DNA of 64,000 nucleotides, from the NCBI RefSeq assembly GCF_009758415.1, contig NZ_WQRF01000003.1:372001-436000 (forward strand), in the 5' to 3' direction. The DNA is from Devosia marina. GTDB taxonomy: Bacteria > Pseudomonadota > Alphaproteobacteria > Rhizobiales > Devosiaceae. Under the pieces are notes generated by a model. It was given only the letters and a program-made list of their open reading frames with translations. It had not been told where the DNA came from and ran no database searches. Positions 45,363 through 55,537 of the stretch are shown here, in pieces. The first letter of the stretch is position 1. Each line of letters opens with the position of its first letter. Made by a program: the position numbers and the translations under genes.

Positions 45363-45920
45363 TCATTGCCAGCTTGCTGACGGCATAGCAGGGGTCAGAA
45401 GCTGCTGGAACTGGCCGTTTTCGGTGACAACCTGCAGGTTCAGTTCCCGGGCGCTCGAAAATGCCGCAAAGAACGCGCTATCCAACCGTGTCACTGCGGC
45501 CGGATTGGCACAGGTGAATTCATATTCCACGATCACGTCGGCATGTTCGGTGTCGCGATCATGGTCATCGTCATGACCGTGGTGGCCGGCAACAAGCTCG
45601 CCTACAGGCTCCGAGAGGGGCCCTTCAAATTGGGTATGATCAAGTACACAACCGGCTTCCTCGGGAATTCCGAAAAGGCCGAGCGGGTCGCTGAGCTTTT
45701 CCTGGGCAGATGTAATAGCTGCGTGCTGTTCGTCTGTCTCGGCCTCGTGTTCGAAACCAATTAGGTCCATGGCCGGCGCATCAAGGCGCAGGGTCACAGC
45801 ATTGCCCTCGCGCACGATCTGCAATGTGCTCGAACCATGCTCATGGATATCCTGAGCGTGGGCCGCGACGTTGCAAAGCATAAAAGCCGAGGCTGTAGTG
45901 GCGATCAGGCGGCAGTTCAT
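45363..45920 (-). CDS. DUF2796 His-rich periplasmic protein (ZrgA-like)
   Basis: The protein is 185 residues with a signal peptide ending near residue 22 (AAHAQ). The start of the mature chain (DIHEHGSSTLQI) and the loop GHHGHDDDHDRDTEHAD are rich in His and Asp, as expected for zinc-binding ZrgA. DUF2796 with an ABC pair and DUF3299 is the makeup of the zrg system of Vibrio cholerae, a zinc-uptake system. It is the first gene of the minus-strand set. Zinc specificity here is inferred. Confidence 0.85.
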   Translation of the reverse strand: MNCRLIATTASAFMLCNVAAHAQDIHEHGSSTLQIVREGNAVTLRLDAPAMDLIGFEHEAETDEQHAAITSAQEKLSDPLGLFGIPEEAGCVLDHTQFEGPLSEPVGELVAGHHGHDDDHDRDTEHADVIVEYEFTCANPAAVTRLDSAFFAAFSSARELNLQVVTENGQFQQLLTPAMPSASWQ

Positions 45921-45986
45921 ATGTCCTCCCCATATGGCTCAGTCGAGACCGTTGCATCGCGTCCGGGGAGTGACCAGCGTACCGTC

Positions 45987-46035
45987 ATTATACAATTTTC
46001 CGCAGCAATCAGATTGAAGCAGAAATTTGTATAAT
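45987..46035. promoter_or_regulatory. Long inverted repeat between zrg-like and MBL genes
   Basis: ATTATACAATTTTC (45987-46000) and GAAATTTGTATAAT (46022-46035) are inverted with one mismatch, 21 nt apart, in the divergent control region. Each arm contains an outward-facing TATAAT, so the arms may be the -10 boxes of two divergent promoters, operator half-sites, or both. Confidence 0.5.
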
Positions 46036-46138
46036 TCTCGTCATATCGGCCTGCGCGCGCGATAGCTCCAAAGTCGGAACCGACGCCGCTGCACTAACAA
46101 AAACTAAGCAGTTGAGCGCCGATCACTCGGAGGAGAAA

Positions 46139-47452
46139 ATGAAAGCATCTCTTGCTGCCATGGCAGCGGCTCTGGCCGTTGGCACGGCTATGCCTACCCT
46201 TGCCATCGAGACCAAGGACATGGTCGCGGCGCGCCAGCACATCTTTGGTGCAGAACATGTTGATCCAGAAACTGGAGCGCTGGCTGAAGACAAGGTCATC
46301 TTTTCCTGGCTGTCTGCCGCATCTTTTGTGGCATCCGTCCAAGGCAAGGTGATCATGTTCGACACCTATGTCACGCGCCTCGAAACTGAACGGGGGCGCA
46401 CACCGCTGACGATCATGGACATCGTCAACATGAAGCCCGATGCCATCACGGTCAGCCATGGCCATGGCGATCATGCCGACAACGCGGTATTTATCGCAGC
46501 CCATAGTGGGGCCCCGATCTATGCCACGGCTGAGGCCTGCGGTACGCTGACCAATCTGGACTTTCCGCGCATGGCAGACGATCCGCGCATTCAGGACAAC
46601 CCGCTCTACGCCTTTCCAGAAGGCGCGTCCGTCGACTGCGTGGCCGTCACAAGCGAAGGCTCGGTGCCGGGCACCGAGATCCTGAAGCTTCCAGTCCTTG
46701 AGCCCAATGCCTGCGTTGTCGGTTTCCGGCACCTGCATTCGGTTGCGGTGCCGCCCGATCCGGATTTCCCACCTACTCCCGTTGAAATCATTGTGGACGA
46801 GCGCGACCCGGCCCTTTTCCCCAACGGCACGCCGCTTTGGCCACGCCGTGCCGAAGCTGACTTTGTTCCAAGCGATGACAAGCAGATCGACATCCGCACC
46901 ACCCGCGGTGCGCCCGGTGGCTCGGAATCGCTGTTCTTCAGCGTCATCTTGCGCGACGGCAGCAACTTCTCCTTTGTCTACCAAAACACCGCTGGCGCCC
47001 TCAAGGAAGGCAAGGGTCGTGACTGGGATGGCACGCCGGAAGACGGGCAGCGCATTCTCGACATTCTCAACGCACTACCCCCGACCGATGTCCAGCTGGG
47101 CACGGCAGCCACCGGTAATTTCGAGAATAACGGTCTGCGCGACCTGATCATGTATCAGGATGCCCTGCGCCCCAAGATCTATATTCCCAACCACATTACC
47201 GACGGCACCAAGGCACGTGAGAGCTCGTCCATGTCGGTCTATGCTGGTTATGTGAATCAGATGGATCTGATGGGTGTGCCTCAGGAACAGCGTCCGCGCC
47301 TGCACTGGCTGGTCGATCCGGTCGATTACCTCAAGCCGATTGTCTACGACGTCGACAATCCCGCCTGGTCCGATCCGGCCAAGGACGACATACTCGCCGG
47401 ATATTGCTCACCGCTCGAGGGTGAAGAAGCGGTGGAAATCGCGCTTCAGTGA
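46139..47452 (+). CDS. Secreted metallo-beta-lactamase-fold hydrolase
   Basis: The protein is 437 residues with a signal peptide (ending near residue 23, TLAIE). The MBL motif HxHxDH is present as SHGHGDHADN, with further His and Asp residues (FRHLHSV, NHITDG) that can complete a two-metal site. The reaction is unknown. GGAGG lies 5 nt before the ATG. It is divergent from the zrg-like cluster, and if that cluster delivers zinc this may be a zinc client, but that is a guess. Confidence 0.82.
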   Translation: MKASLAAMAAALAVGTAMPTLAIETKDMVAARQHIFGAEHVDPETGALAEDKVIFSWLSAASFVASVQGKVIMFDTYVTRLETERGRTPLTIMDIVNMKPDAITVSHGHGDHADNAVFIAAHSGAPIYATAEACGTLTNLDFPRMADDPRIQDNPLYAFPEGASVDCVAVTSEGSVPGTEILKLPVLEPNACVVGFRHLHSVAVPPDPDFPPTPVEIIVDERDPALFPNGTPLWPRRAEADFVPSDDKQIDIRTTRGAPGGSESLFFSVILRDGSNFSFVYQNTAGALKEGKGRDWDGTPEDGQRILDILNALPPTDVQLGTAATGNFENNGLRDLIMYQDALRPKIYIPNHITDGTKARESSSMSVYAGYVNQMDLMGVPQEQRPRLHWLVDPVDYLKPIVYDVDNPAWSDPAKDDILAGYCSPLEGEEAVEIALQ

Positions 47453-47472
47453 TCTGAAAATCCTCCCTGCCT

Positions 47473-47505
47473 GGCGCGGCCGGTTTTCCGGCTGCGCCCT
47501 TTTTT
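47473..47505 (+). terminator. Intrinsic terminator of the MBL gene
   Basis: GGCGCGGCCGG (47473-47483), TTTT loop, CCGGCTGCGCC (47488-47498), an 11-bp stem with one G-T pair, then CTTTTTTG. Confidence 0.88.
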
Positions 47506-47539
47506 GTCGGGGGACCGCGAACTCCTGCGCTATAAGTGA

Positions 47540-48556
<1,017 letters not shown>

Positions 48557-48627
48557 TCCGTCAGCGTGCCAGGGCTTAGCGTACGGCGACCGGTTGACAG
48601 CTTGATCAGTTGCGCTGCTGCAGTAAC

Positions 48628-49680
48628 CTAGACCGCTACAGACCCTTTATGGTCTTCAACCATCCAGTCTGCCCGCCGCTTCAGATCTTCCTGAACAGCA
48701 CTTCTCCAGCGGTAAACCGTCTCCGCACCGGCAGGATCGTCCCACCAATGGTTCTTGTTCGGATCGGGTTGCACGAAACGACCGCCCCATCCATCCTGAT
48801 CCGGCCGCTCGGGATCATTGACGCCAAAGACAGCGCCGAGCAGGTGCAGGAATGAAGGCGTATCGCCCTCCCAGATTCCGGGGAGATGGGCATTGAATCC
48901 GCTGCGGGGATAGGCGGCGCCCAGCGGCCCATGACCCTCCCGCAGGTGCTGGTTGGCCCAGTCGAGATCGCCCAGCGCATGGTCCGATCCAGGCGCGTTC
49001 CAGAACATGCCCTTGTAGTTCTCTTCCGAGACAATGACGAAGAGCTCGCGGAACTCCTCCAGCAGCCAGTCGGCGGTATTGTCCTGTCGGGCGATCAGGT
49101 AGATTCGCAGTTTGGCCAGGAACCGGGCCAACTCCTCGGAGCTGCGGGTGGCCCGCACTTTCCAGATGGCCTTGGCCACTTCCACCGGGCCACCCCAGAC
49201 GCAGACCCAGACCGGTCGGTCGTCATCCTTGTCGACAATGCGGATAATGGCCTCGGAGGCTTCGTTTTCGAGCCCCTCACCCAGCATCTGGTCGACCGGA
49301 ATGCCGCCACGGAAATAGGGCGAGCCCCAGGTGCCGTCCTGCCCCTGAAAGGTTACCGACCGCAGCGTCGCCGCGCTGGGATAGCGGGCGTCATGACGAG
49401 CAAGATTGGGCTGCACCTGCTCATAGATATCGAGCATGTCGAGGATGTGCTGCTTGACTGCGATATTGGCAAAGCTGCCGGCCGAAGCGATCAGCGCCTC
49501 GACCTCCAGATCGTTGCTGCACATCAACAGTCGAACCATGGACTGAACGTCATCCGGATCGGAATAGCGTTCAGGCGGCTCCCCTTTCTGGTAGACGCTG
49601 CCCGGAATGACATCCACCGGGGGGAAATCGGTCATGACGATGACGCGCGGGCGGATGGCGCTGCCGTTGGTGGCGGTCAT
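48628..49680 (-). CDS. DUF1593 protein (Sde182-type nucleoside-hydrolase-like)
   Basis: The protein is 350 residues. The N-terminus RVIVMTDFPPVDVIPG with SDPDDVQSMVRLLM is the Asp-rich metal site of the nucleoside hydrolase fold, and ALIASAG and VWVCVWGGPVEVAKAI are further core motifs. The C-terminal NHWWDD segment is conserved in DUF1593. The family occurs in plant-polysaccharide loci and was first linked to carbohydrate binding; an N- or O-glycosidic hydrolase role is likely. No signal peptide, so cytoplasmic. It is the last gene of the minus-strand sugar operon. A decayed copy lies at 35144. Confidence 0.85.
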   Translation of the reverse strand: MTATNGSAIRPRVIVMTDFPPVDVIPGSVYQKGEPPERYSDPDDVQSMVRLLMCSNDLEVEALIASAGSFANIAVKQHILDMLDIYEQVQPNLARHDARYPSAATLRSVTFQGQDGTWGSPYFRGGIPVDQMLGEGLENEASEAIIRIVDKDDDRPVWVCVWGGPVEVAKAIWKVRATRSSEELARFLAKLRIYLIARQDNTADWLLEEFRELFVIVSEENYKGMFWNAPGSDHALGDLDWANQHLREGHGPLGAAYPRSGFNAHLPGIWEGDTPSFLHLLGAVFGVNDPERPDQDGWGGRFVQPDPNKNHWWDDPAGAETVYRWRSAVQEDLKRRADWMVEDHKGSVAV

Positions 49681-49692
49681 GGCGTCCTCCCC

Positions 49693-51213
49693 TCAGCGCC
49701 GCGGCCGCACGCGCAAAGCCAGGTTTGGCTTGCCCGGAAGCTCGACGCCGAAGGCAGCGTCCGGCTCGCCGCCCCGCACGACGTCCCCATGGCGGGTCGG
49801 CACTGCGACAGGCGCGGCGACCTTCTTGGCCGGAGTGATGGTCATGTTCCAGGTGTCGATGATATCGAGCTCGTAGTCCCCGTCCTCAAGCGGTAGGCCT
49901 GTTGACCAGATCACCGGGCGGTGCGCGCCGAAGTAGAAATAGCTGACCTCGCCGTCACGCGCCGCCGCGATGCTGCTCCAAGGATAGCCGGAGTGATAGA
50001 TCTCCTCGAACGGCGTCAGGCCGTTCTTGGCATCTTCCTCGAAAATCTTGCGCATGAAGGCGATGCGCTTGGGGCTCTGGCCGTGCAACACGCCGCCCTT
50101 GGCCCACCACAGCACATCGTCCTCACGGCTATAGGTTTCGCCATGACCGGCATAGCCACCCTTGAGCATGGTCAGCCAGAAGCGGTGGACCACTTCCTCG
50201 GCGGTGATATTGCCCCAGGTCTGGATAATATCGCCTTCGTATTGCAGCTCGTCATTGACCAGCGGCTTGCCGAAATCGGTGCGCCAGTTGACCGTGCGCT
50301 GCACATCGGGATGCTGGATGCACACATGATCGACCCAGGGCCGGCGGTGATTGTAGAGCAGTTCCGGATTGCCCTGATGGATCGACTTGAGGTGCCGGTA
50401 AGGGTCGTTCTCCTCGATGATCTGGAAAAAGCGGTCCCACATTTCCATCGGCTTGGTGTTGAGCAGGAAGTCGTATTCATTGGCCAGCGACCACCACACA
50501 TTTCGATAAGCGGCCAGCCGCGCGACCAGATATTTGAGATAGCGGTAGTCCTGCTCGGGGCTCATATCGGCATAGCCCCAGCGGTCGTAGGGATGAAATA
50601 TGATGATATCGGCTTCGATGCCGAGATCGCCCAGCGCCGCCACCTGCTTTTCGAAGTGCCGGAAGGCCTCGAAAAAGGGCTTGTCGAAGTCCTGCGTACC
50701 GTCGCCCTTGGATTCGTAGACGTGCAGCTCGGGCTCGTTCTCGTTGTAGGGATAATGCTTGGGGAAGACACACATGCGCATCTTGTTGAAGCCCGCCGTT
50801 TCCAGCGTCTTCAGTGTCTGAGCCTGCAACTCCTGGGTCTGGTGGGTCCACACATAGCAGGTGGTGCCAAAGGGCAGGTACGGCGTGCCATCGGCGTAGC
50901 CGAAATGGAACTTTTTGCGTACGGAAACCGGACCATGCACGCCCTGGCGCGCCGCTGTTACCGTAAAGCTGGCGGTCTGGTCATTGAGCGCGGCGACATC
51001 CGACTCGGTGGTCAGCGACCAATCTCCCTCGATATCGGGCATGAGCCGGACCTTGAATAGGCCCTCCCCGTCGTAAAAGCCGGGCACCCGGATCGTGCGG
51101 TTGGCATGCTTGAACACGCCCCAGAATTCGACGTCGACATAGGGATTGCCATCCACCTTGGCGGTGATGGTATGTTCGAATACATCATAGCGGGCGACGG
51201 TCAGATCAGGCAC
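49693..51213 (-). CDS. Glycoside hydrolase, DUF5060/DUF4038-like, copy 1
   Basis: The protein is 506 residues: an N-terminal beta-sandwich (DUF5060-like, residues 1-90), a TIM barrel (about 95-420) and a C-terminal beta domain (DUF5605-like). Barrel features are FGTTCYVWTHQ, KMRMCVFPKHYPYNENEP, HPYDRWGY and WWSLANEYD. The likely acid/base is E246 and the likely nucleophile E322 in NDELQYEGD, as in clan GH-A. DUF4038 proteins include the GH140 apiosidases. No signal peptide, so it acts in the cytoplasm on an imported glycoside. The start is GTG with AAGGAG 7 nt upstream. A paralogue lies just upstream. Confidence 0.85.
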   Translation of the reverse strand: MPDLTVARYDVFEHTITAKVDGNPYVDVEFWGVFKHANRTIRVPGFYDGEGLFKVRLMPDIEGDWSLTTESDVAALNDQTASFTVTAARQGVHGPVSVRKKFHFGYADGTPYLPFGTTCYVWTHQTQELQAQTLKTLETAGFNKMRMCVFPKHYPYNENEPELHVYESKGDGTQDFDKPFFEAFRHFEKQVAALGDLGIEADIIIFHPYDRWGYADMSPEQDYRYLKYLVARLAAYRNVWWSLANEYDFLLNTKPMEMWDRFFQIIEENDPYRHLKSIHQGNPELLYNHRRPWVDHVCIQHPDVQRTVNWRTDFGKPLVNDELQYEGDIIQTWGNITAEEVVHRFWLTMLKGGYAGHGETYSREDDVLWWAKGGVLHGQSPKRIAFMRKIFEEDAKNGLTPFEEIYHSGYPWSSIAAARDGEVSYFYFGAHRPVIWSTGLPLEDGDYELDIIDTWNMTITPAKKVAAPVAVPTRHGDVVRGGEPDAAFGVELPGKPNLALRVRPRR

Positions 51214-51267
51214 GGACTTGCTCCTTAAAAATTGTTGTGGCGGGCGCGGATCGCCGGCGCCGCCAGC

Positions 51268-52860
51268 TCAGTCTTCGATCCGCTTCAGCAGGATCGCGAG
51301 GTAAGGCTTGGGTTCGAAATGCAACAGGTCGCCACGCTGGACGCTGTCGGCCAGCGGCGTTTCGGTCATCTCCCAGGAGTCGATCAGGGTTGCCGCGTAG
51401 CGCTCGCCGGGCGGTACGGCCACGGCATATTCGTGCGGCTGGTTCTCGCCGAGATAGCTGAGATAATAGCGATGCGGTTGACCGGCGGTCGCCCACCACG
51501 AAGTGACGCGCGGCCAGCCTTCTTCGCCGGGGGCAGCGCCGAAGAGTTGCTGAAGCTGGACGTTGTCAAGCCCGCCCTGCATCTGAATGCGATAGGCCGT
51601 GGTGGACTGGATCGGATCAAGACCTTCGTCAGGCCCCTCTTCGAGGATACGGCGCAAAAAGGCGATGCGCGCAACGCTCTCGCCGACCAGCTTGCCGCCC
51701 TTGGCCCACCACAACACTTCCTCATCATTGTAGTAGGTTTCGCCATGGGTGACATAGCCGCCATTGACGGTGCCGTCCCAGAAGCGGCGCACCAGCTTTT
51801 GGCCCGAGATATTGCCCCAGAGTTCGGAGATGTCGCCTTCATAGCAGCATTCATCGATCGAGACCGGCTTGCCATACTTCTCCCGCCAAAGCGCCGCCAT
51901 ATTGGCAGACGAACGCTGGATACTCGAATGGGTGATGCGGGGGTGGTTGTGGTCAAAAAAGGCAAAGCAATTGTGGTTGCTGAGCAGGTGGCCATAGGGG
52001 TCGTTGTCGGACACGATATGGATAAACCGGTCCCAGTCAGCGGGGCTCTTATTGGGCATCAAATCGTACTCATTGGCCATTGACCACCAGACATTGGGCA
52101 GCGCCGCCAATCGTGCAGTCAGGTATCTGAGATACCGGTCGTCCTGCTCGGGCGTCATATGCGAGAAGCCCCAGCGGTCGTAAGGATGGAAGATGATCAG
52201 GTCGGCCTCGACACCGATTTCCGCGAGCTGGTTGATGCGCTTTTCCAGGTGCTGGAAATATTCGGGCTCAAACCGTTCATAGTCGAATTCCCAGCCGGCA
52301 TCCTTGATCGAGCCGGGCCAGGCACTGGACCCCTTTGTCACCAGCGGGAAGGGATACCGATCGGGCTCGTTCTGGTTGTAGCGATAGTGCTTGGGGAACA
52401 CGCACATGCGGATCTTGGTGAAGGGGGCCTCGGCCAATGTCGCCAGCGTCTGCTCTTCGGTGGCATCACCCTGGTGGTTCCAGGCATAGGCAGTGGTGCC
52501 GATATTGATGTAGCGGGTGCCGTCGGCATAGCGGAAATGGTAGCGGTCCGAGACGCGTACGGGCCCGTGACGCCCGTCCTTGGCAGGCGCGACCTCGAAG
52601 CTGCCCTCAGCACCGTCAAGGGCTGGCGCATTGCTGCGCGTCTCGTAGTGCCAAGTGCCAGTCGTGTCAGGAAGAAAGCGGAGCTTGTAGGTGGTTCCGC
52701 CATCGTAGAAACCGTTGACACGGACTTCCCTGTCACCCTGGCGGAAGACCGCCCGCAGGTCGACGTCCTGAAACGGATTGCCCTCGCCTGGGCCCTCCAG
52801 TGACAATTCATAGGTCGCCCAAAGGCTCGCTGAGCCAGTGGCTGTGGCTGACTTGGTCAT
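51268..52860 (-). CDS. Glycoside hydrolase, DUF5060/DUF4038-like, copy 2
   Basis: The protein is 530 residues and collinear with the downstream copy: beta-sandwich, TIM barrel (NIGTTAYAWNHQ, KIRMCVFPKHYRYNQNEP, HPYDRWGFSHMTPEQDDRYLRYL, WWSMANEYD) and C-terminal beta domain. Putative catalytic residues are E264 and E337 (IDECCYEGD). An insertion at residues about 178-200 (YPFPLVTKGSSAWPGSIKDAG) distinguishes it and may change specificity. No signal peptide. The duplication with diverged loops suggests two linked substrates. I chose the ATG at 52860 over a TTG at 52872. Confidence 0.85.
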   Translation of the reverse strand: MTKSATATGSASLWATYELSLEGPGEGNPFQDVDLRAVFRQGDREVRVNGFYDGGTTYKLRFLPDTTGTWHYETRSNAPALDGAEGSFEVAPAKDGRHGPVRVSDRYHFRYADGTRYINIGTTAYAWNHQGDATEEQTLATLAEAPFTKIRMCVFPKHYRYNQNEPDRYPFPLVTKGSSAWPGSIKDAGWEFDYERFEPEYFQHLEKRINQLAEIGVEADLIIFHPYDRWGFSHMTPEQDDRYLRYLTARLAALPNVWWSMANEYDLMPNKSPADWDRFIHIVSDNDPYGHLLSNHNCFAFFDHNHPRITHSSIQRSSANMAALWREKYGKPVSIDECCYEGDISELWGNISGQKLVRRFWDGTVNGGYVTHGETYYNDEEVLWWAKGGKLVGESVARIAFLRRILEEGPDEGLDPIQSTTAYRIQMQGGLDNVQLQQLFGAAPGEEGWPRVTSWWATAGQPHRYYLSYLGENQPHEYAVAVPPGERYAATLIDSWEMTETPLADSVQRGDLLHFEPKPYLAILLKRIED

Positions 52861-52881
52861 GGCAATATCCAATTGATGCGG

Positions 52882-53706
52882 CTAGCCGGCGGCGCGCAGA
52901 CGCGGCCTCCAGCGGCTGGTCGTGGTGGGAATGGAGCTGAGCAGGAGCTGGGTATAATCGTGCTGCGGGTTCGACATGACTTCGCGCGCCTTGCCGAACT
53001 CGACCACGCGGCCTTTGTTCATCACCGCGATGTAGTCGGAGATGTAATAGGCTGTCGCCAGATCGTGGGTGATGTAGACAAAGCTTCGCCCCGCTTCATC
53101 CCGGAGCCGCTTGAACAGGTTGATGATGATCATGCGCCGCGAGGCGTCGATCATGCTAACCGGCTCGTCGGCGACAATCAGTTGCGGCTGTGGAATGAGA
53201 GCACGCGCCACCGAGATGCGTTGCAGCTCCCCGCCCGAGAACTGATTGGTATATTTGCCGCTGACCTCGCGATAGTCGAGACCGACGCTGTCCAGCGCAT
53301 CGGCAACCGCATCTTCGGCTTCCTTTTCCCCCATATTGGCCACCCGGCGTGCGGTCTCGTGCAGATAGCTGTCCACTGGCCGATAGCGGCTGAAGGCTTC
53401 GAACGGGTTCTGGAAGATAGGCTGGACCGTGCTCAGAAATTCCTTCCGCGACGAGATGGAGCCCACCCCGACCACCGGCCGGTCATAGACAATCGCGCGT
53501 CCCGAGGTCGGGGTTTCGAGCCGCAGCAGGGTCTTTGCCAGCGTGGTCTTGCCGCTGCCCGATTCCCCAACAACGGCGATCACGACGGGTTTGTCGCTTT
53601 CCACGGTGATGTTGACGTCGTTGAGCGCCTGGATCTTGCGGGAGCGCACGAAGCTCCCCAAGCGGTACTCCTTGTTGAGGCCTTCGGTCTTGAGAATGAA
53701 GGTCAT
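52882..53706 (-). CDS. Oligopeptide/oligosaccharide ABC transporter ATPase (DppF/OppF-like)
   Basis: The protein is 274 residues. Walker A is GESGSGKTT, the Q-loop is in VQPIFQNPFEAF, the signature is FSGGELQRISVARAL, Walker B is LIVADEP and the switch His is in VYITHDL. The C-terminal DYTQLLLSSIP is typical of the Opp/Dpp family. It forms a heterodimer with the ATPase encoded just upstream and drives import of the ligand of the family-5 binding protein. Confidence 0.95.
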   Translation of the reverse strand: MTFILKTEGLNKEYRLGSFVRSRKIQALNDVNITVESDKPVVIAVVGESGSGKTTLAKTLLRLETPTSGRAIVYDRPVVGVGSISSRKEFLSTVQPIFQNPFEAFSRYRPVDSYLHETARRVANMGEKEAEDAVADALDSVGLDYREVSGKYTNQFSGGELQRISVARALIPQPQLIVADEPVSMIDASRRMIIINLFKRLRDEAGRSFVYITHDLATAYYISDYIAVMNKGRVVEFGKAREVMSNPQHDYTQLLLSSIPTTTSRWRPRLRAAG

Positions 53707-53708
53707 GA

Positions 53709-54629
53709 TCAGGCTCCTACGCTCTGCGCAACAGGCGCGGCCGCGACCTGGGCAACAAAGTGCCCCGGCTTGACTTCATGCAGGATTGGCTCAACGCGAT
53801 AGGCACGGTCACCGCTGGCCCCGGCGGCGCTGGCCATCAGGCCGCGCATGCTGTCGTCGCCAATGGTGGGCAGGGAGTCGATCAGCATCTTGGTGTAGGG
53901 GTGCTGGGGATCGGAGAAGACGCTATCGGTGTCGCCGTATTCGACCACGCGACCGGCATACATGATGAGCATCTTGTGGGTGACCTGATAATGGACGCCC
54001 ATATCGTGCGAGACCACCAGGATGGTGTTCTTCATCTCCTCCTGGAGCTCCATGAGCAGCATGAGGATGTCCTTTTGCACCACGACGTCGAGGGCCGTGG
54101 TCGGCTCGTCAGCGATGATCAGTTCGGGCTGGAAGAAGGTGGCCAGGCCGATCATCATGCGCTGCCGCATGCCGCCGGACAGCTGATGGGGATAGGAATC
54201 CATGGCTTCAGGAGGCAATCCCAGCTTGCCCATATAGGCCCGGGCGCGTTCGAGAACGCGCTTCTTGTTGCTGTCGGTCCCAGGGAAGTCGATGAACTGT
54301 TCCCGAATACGGATAACCGGGTTGAGCGAGTTCATCGAGCTCTGCGGAACGTATGAAATGGATTTGAACCATTCTTCGCGAATGTTCTGGGCGGTGACCT
54401 GACGGCCTTTCGCGCTCTTCAGCCCATAGGTGATCGAGCCGCGCGACAAATGCATGGGCGAGGTGATGTCGCCATAGATGGCCTTCATCAGGGTCGACTT
54501 TCCGCAGCCGGACTCCCCGGCAATGCCGACAATGCACCCATCGGGAATATCGAGGGTCACGCCATCGACGGCGTGAATGGTCCGCGTTCCAAGGCGATAG
54601 CTGACCTGGAGGTCCTTGATGCTGATCAT
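53709..54629 (-). CDS. Oligopeptide/oligosaccharide ABC transporter ATPase (DppD/OppD-like)
   Basis: The protein is 306 residues. Walker A is GESGCGKSTL, the signature is LSGGMRQRMMIGLA, Walker B is LIIADEPTTALDVV and the switch region VVSHDMGVH. The C-terminal extension with Pro-rich HPYTKMLIDSLPTIG is the Opp/Dpp family tail. Its start overlaps the permease stop codon (ATGA). Confidence 0.95.
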   Translation of the reverse strand: MISIKDLQVSYRLGTRTIHAVDGVTLDIPDGCIVGIAGESGCGKSTLMKAIYGDITSPMHLSRGSITYGLKSAKGRQVTAQNIREEWFKSISYVPQSSMNSLNPVIRIREQFIDFPGTDSNKKRVLERARAYMGKLGLPPEAMDSYPHQLSGGMRQRMMIGLATFFQPELIIADEPTTALDVVVQKDILMLLMELQEEMKNTILVVSHDMGVHYQVTHKMLIMYAGRVVEYGDTDSVFSDPQHPYTKMLIDSLPTIGDDSMRGLMASAAGASGDRAYRVEPILHEVKPGHFVAQVAAAPVAQSVGA

Positions 54630-55537
54630 TGGACACCGCGCCTTTCAGCAAATGCGGCGTTGAAGCCGGTAGAAGTCAGGAAAAGTCCGAGAAACAGCGT
54701 CACGGAAGCGATGATGGGCGCGACCAGCCAGAGGAAATGCCCGGTGAACAACGCGTTGTAGTTGAGCGCCCAGAAGATGATTGACCCCAGCGTCGGCACC
54801 TCGACCTTGGACAGGCCGATGACCGCGAGGGTGGCTTCAAGGTTGATCGCGAACAGGATGGTGTTGATGAAGCCCACCAGCGTATAGGCCATCACATAAG
54901 GGAACACCTCGCGGATGATGACCTGGGCGGTGTTGGCGCCGGAGAACCGGGCCATGTTGATGAACTCACGCTCGCGTATCGAGAGCGCCATGGAACGTAC
55001 CGTGCGCGCATCCCAGGCCCAGCCGAAAATGATGATGATGAAGCCCACGGTAAAGAACGAGGTGTTTCCCCGGATCAGCGACCCCAGGATGATGAGGATC
55101 GGCAGCAGCGGAATGGTGATGAACGTGTCGACGATCAGCATGACCAGTCGTTCGAAGCGCCCGCCGATATAGCCCGCGCTGAGACCGACCGTGGTTGCGA
55201 CGATGGTGACCCCGACAGCCACCAGAACCCCCAGCATCAGCGAATTGCGTATGGCAAAGACCAGGAACCAGAAGATATCCTGACCCAGGGCATTGGTACC
55301 CAGCCAGTGGGCGCCCGAAGCTGGCAAGTTACGCATGTAGGTGGCCTGCACGGACGGATCAGCCGGCGCGAAGAGCGGCAGGATAAAGCTGCCAAGACCC
55401 ATGACCGTCAGGATGGTAAGGCCAACCGCCAGGCGCGGATTGATGAGCCAGAGGAATGACTTGAATAGTCCGGGCTCTGCCGCTTGCGGCGTTTCGACCA
55501 GGGTGACCGGGTCCATTTCTTTGCTGTCTATGGTCAT
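54626..55537 (-). CDS. ABC transporter permease (DppC/OppC-like)
   Basis: The protein is 303 residues with about six membrane helices. The N-terminal stretch with HWLGTNALGQDIFWFLVFAIRNSLMLG and the EAA loop region FINMARFSGANTAQVIIREVFPY are the OppC hallmarks. Its start and stop codons overlap both neighbours by 4 nt. It forms the membrane channel with the DppB-like permease. Confidence 0.95.
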   Translation of the reverse strand: MTIDSKEMDPVTLVETPQAAEPGLFKSFLWLINPRLAVGLTILTVMGLGSFILPLFAPADPSVQATYMRNLPASGAHWLGTNALGQDIFWFLVFAIRNSLMLGVLVAVGVTIVATTVGLSAGYIGGRFERLVMLIVDTFITIPLLPILIILGSLIRGNTSFFTVGFIIIIFGWAWDARTVRSMALSIREREFINMARFSGANTAQVIIREVFPYVMAYTLVGFINTILFAINLEATLAVIGLSKVEVPTLGSIIFWALNYNALFTGHFLWLVAPIIASVTLFLGLFLTSTGFNAAFAERRGVQ

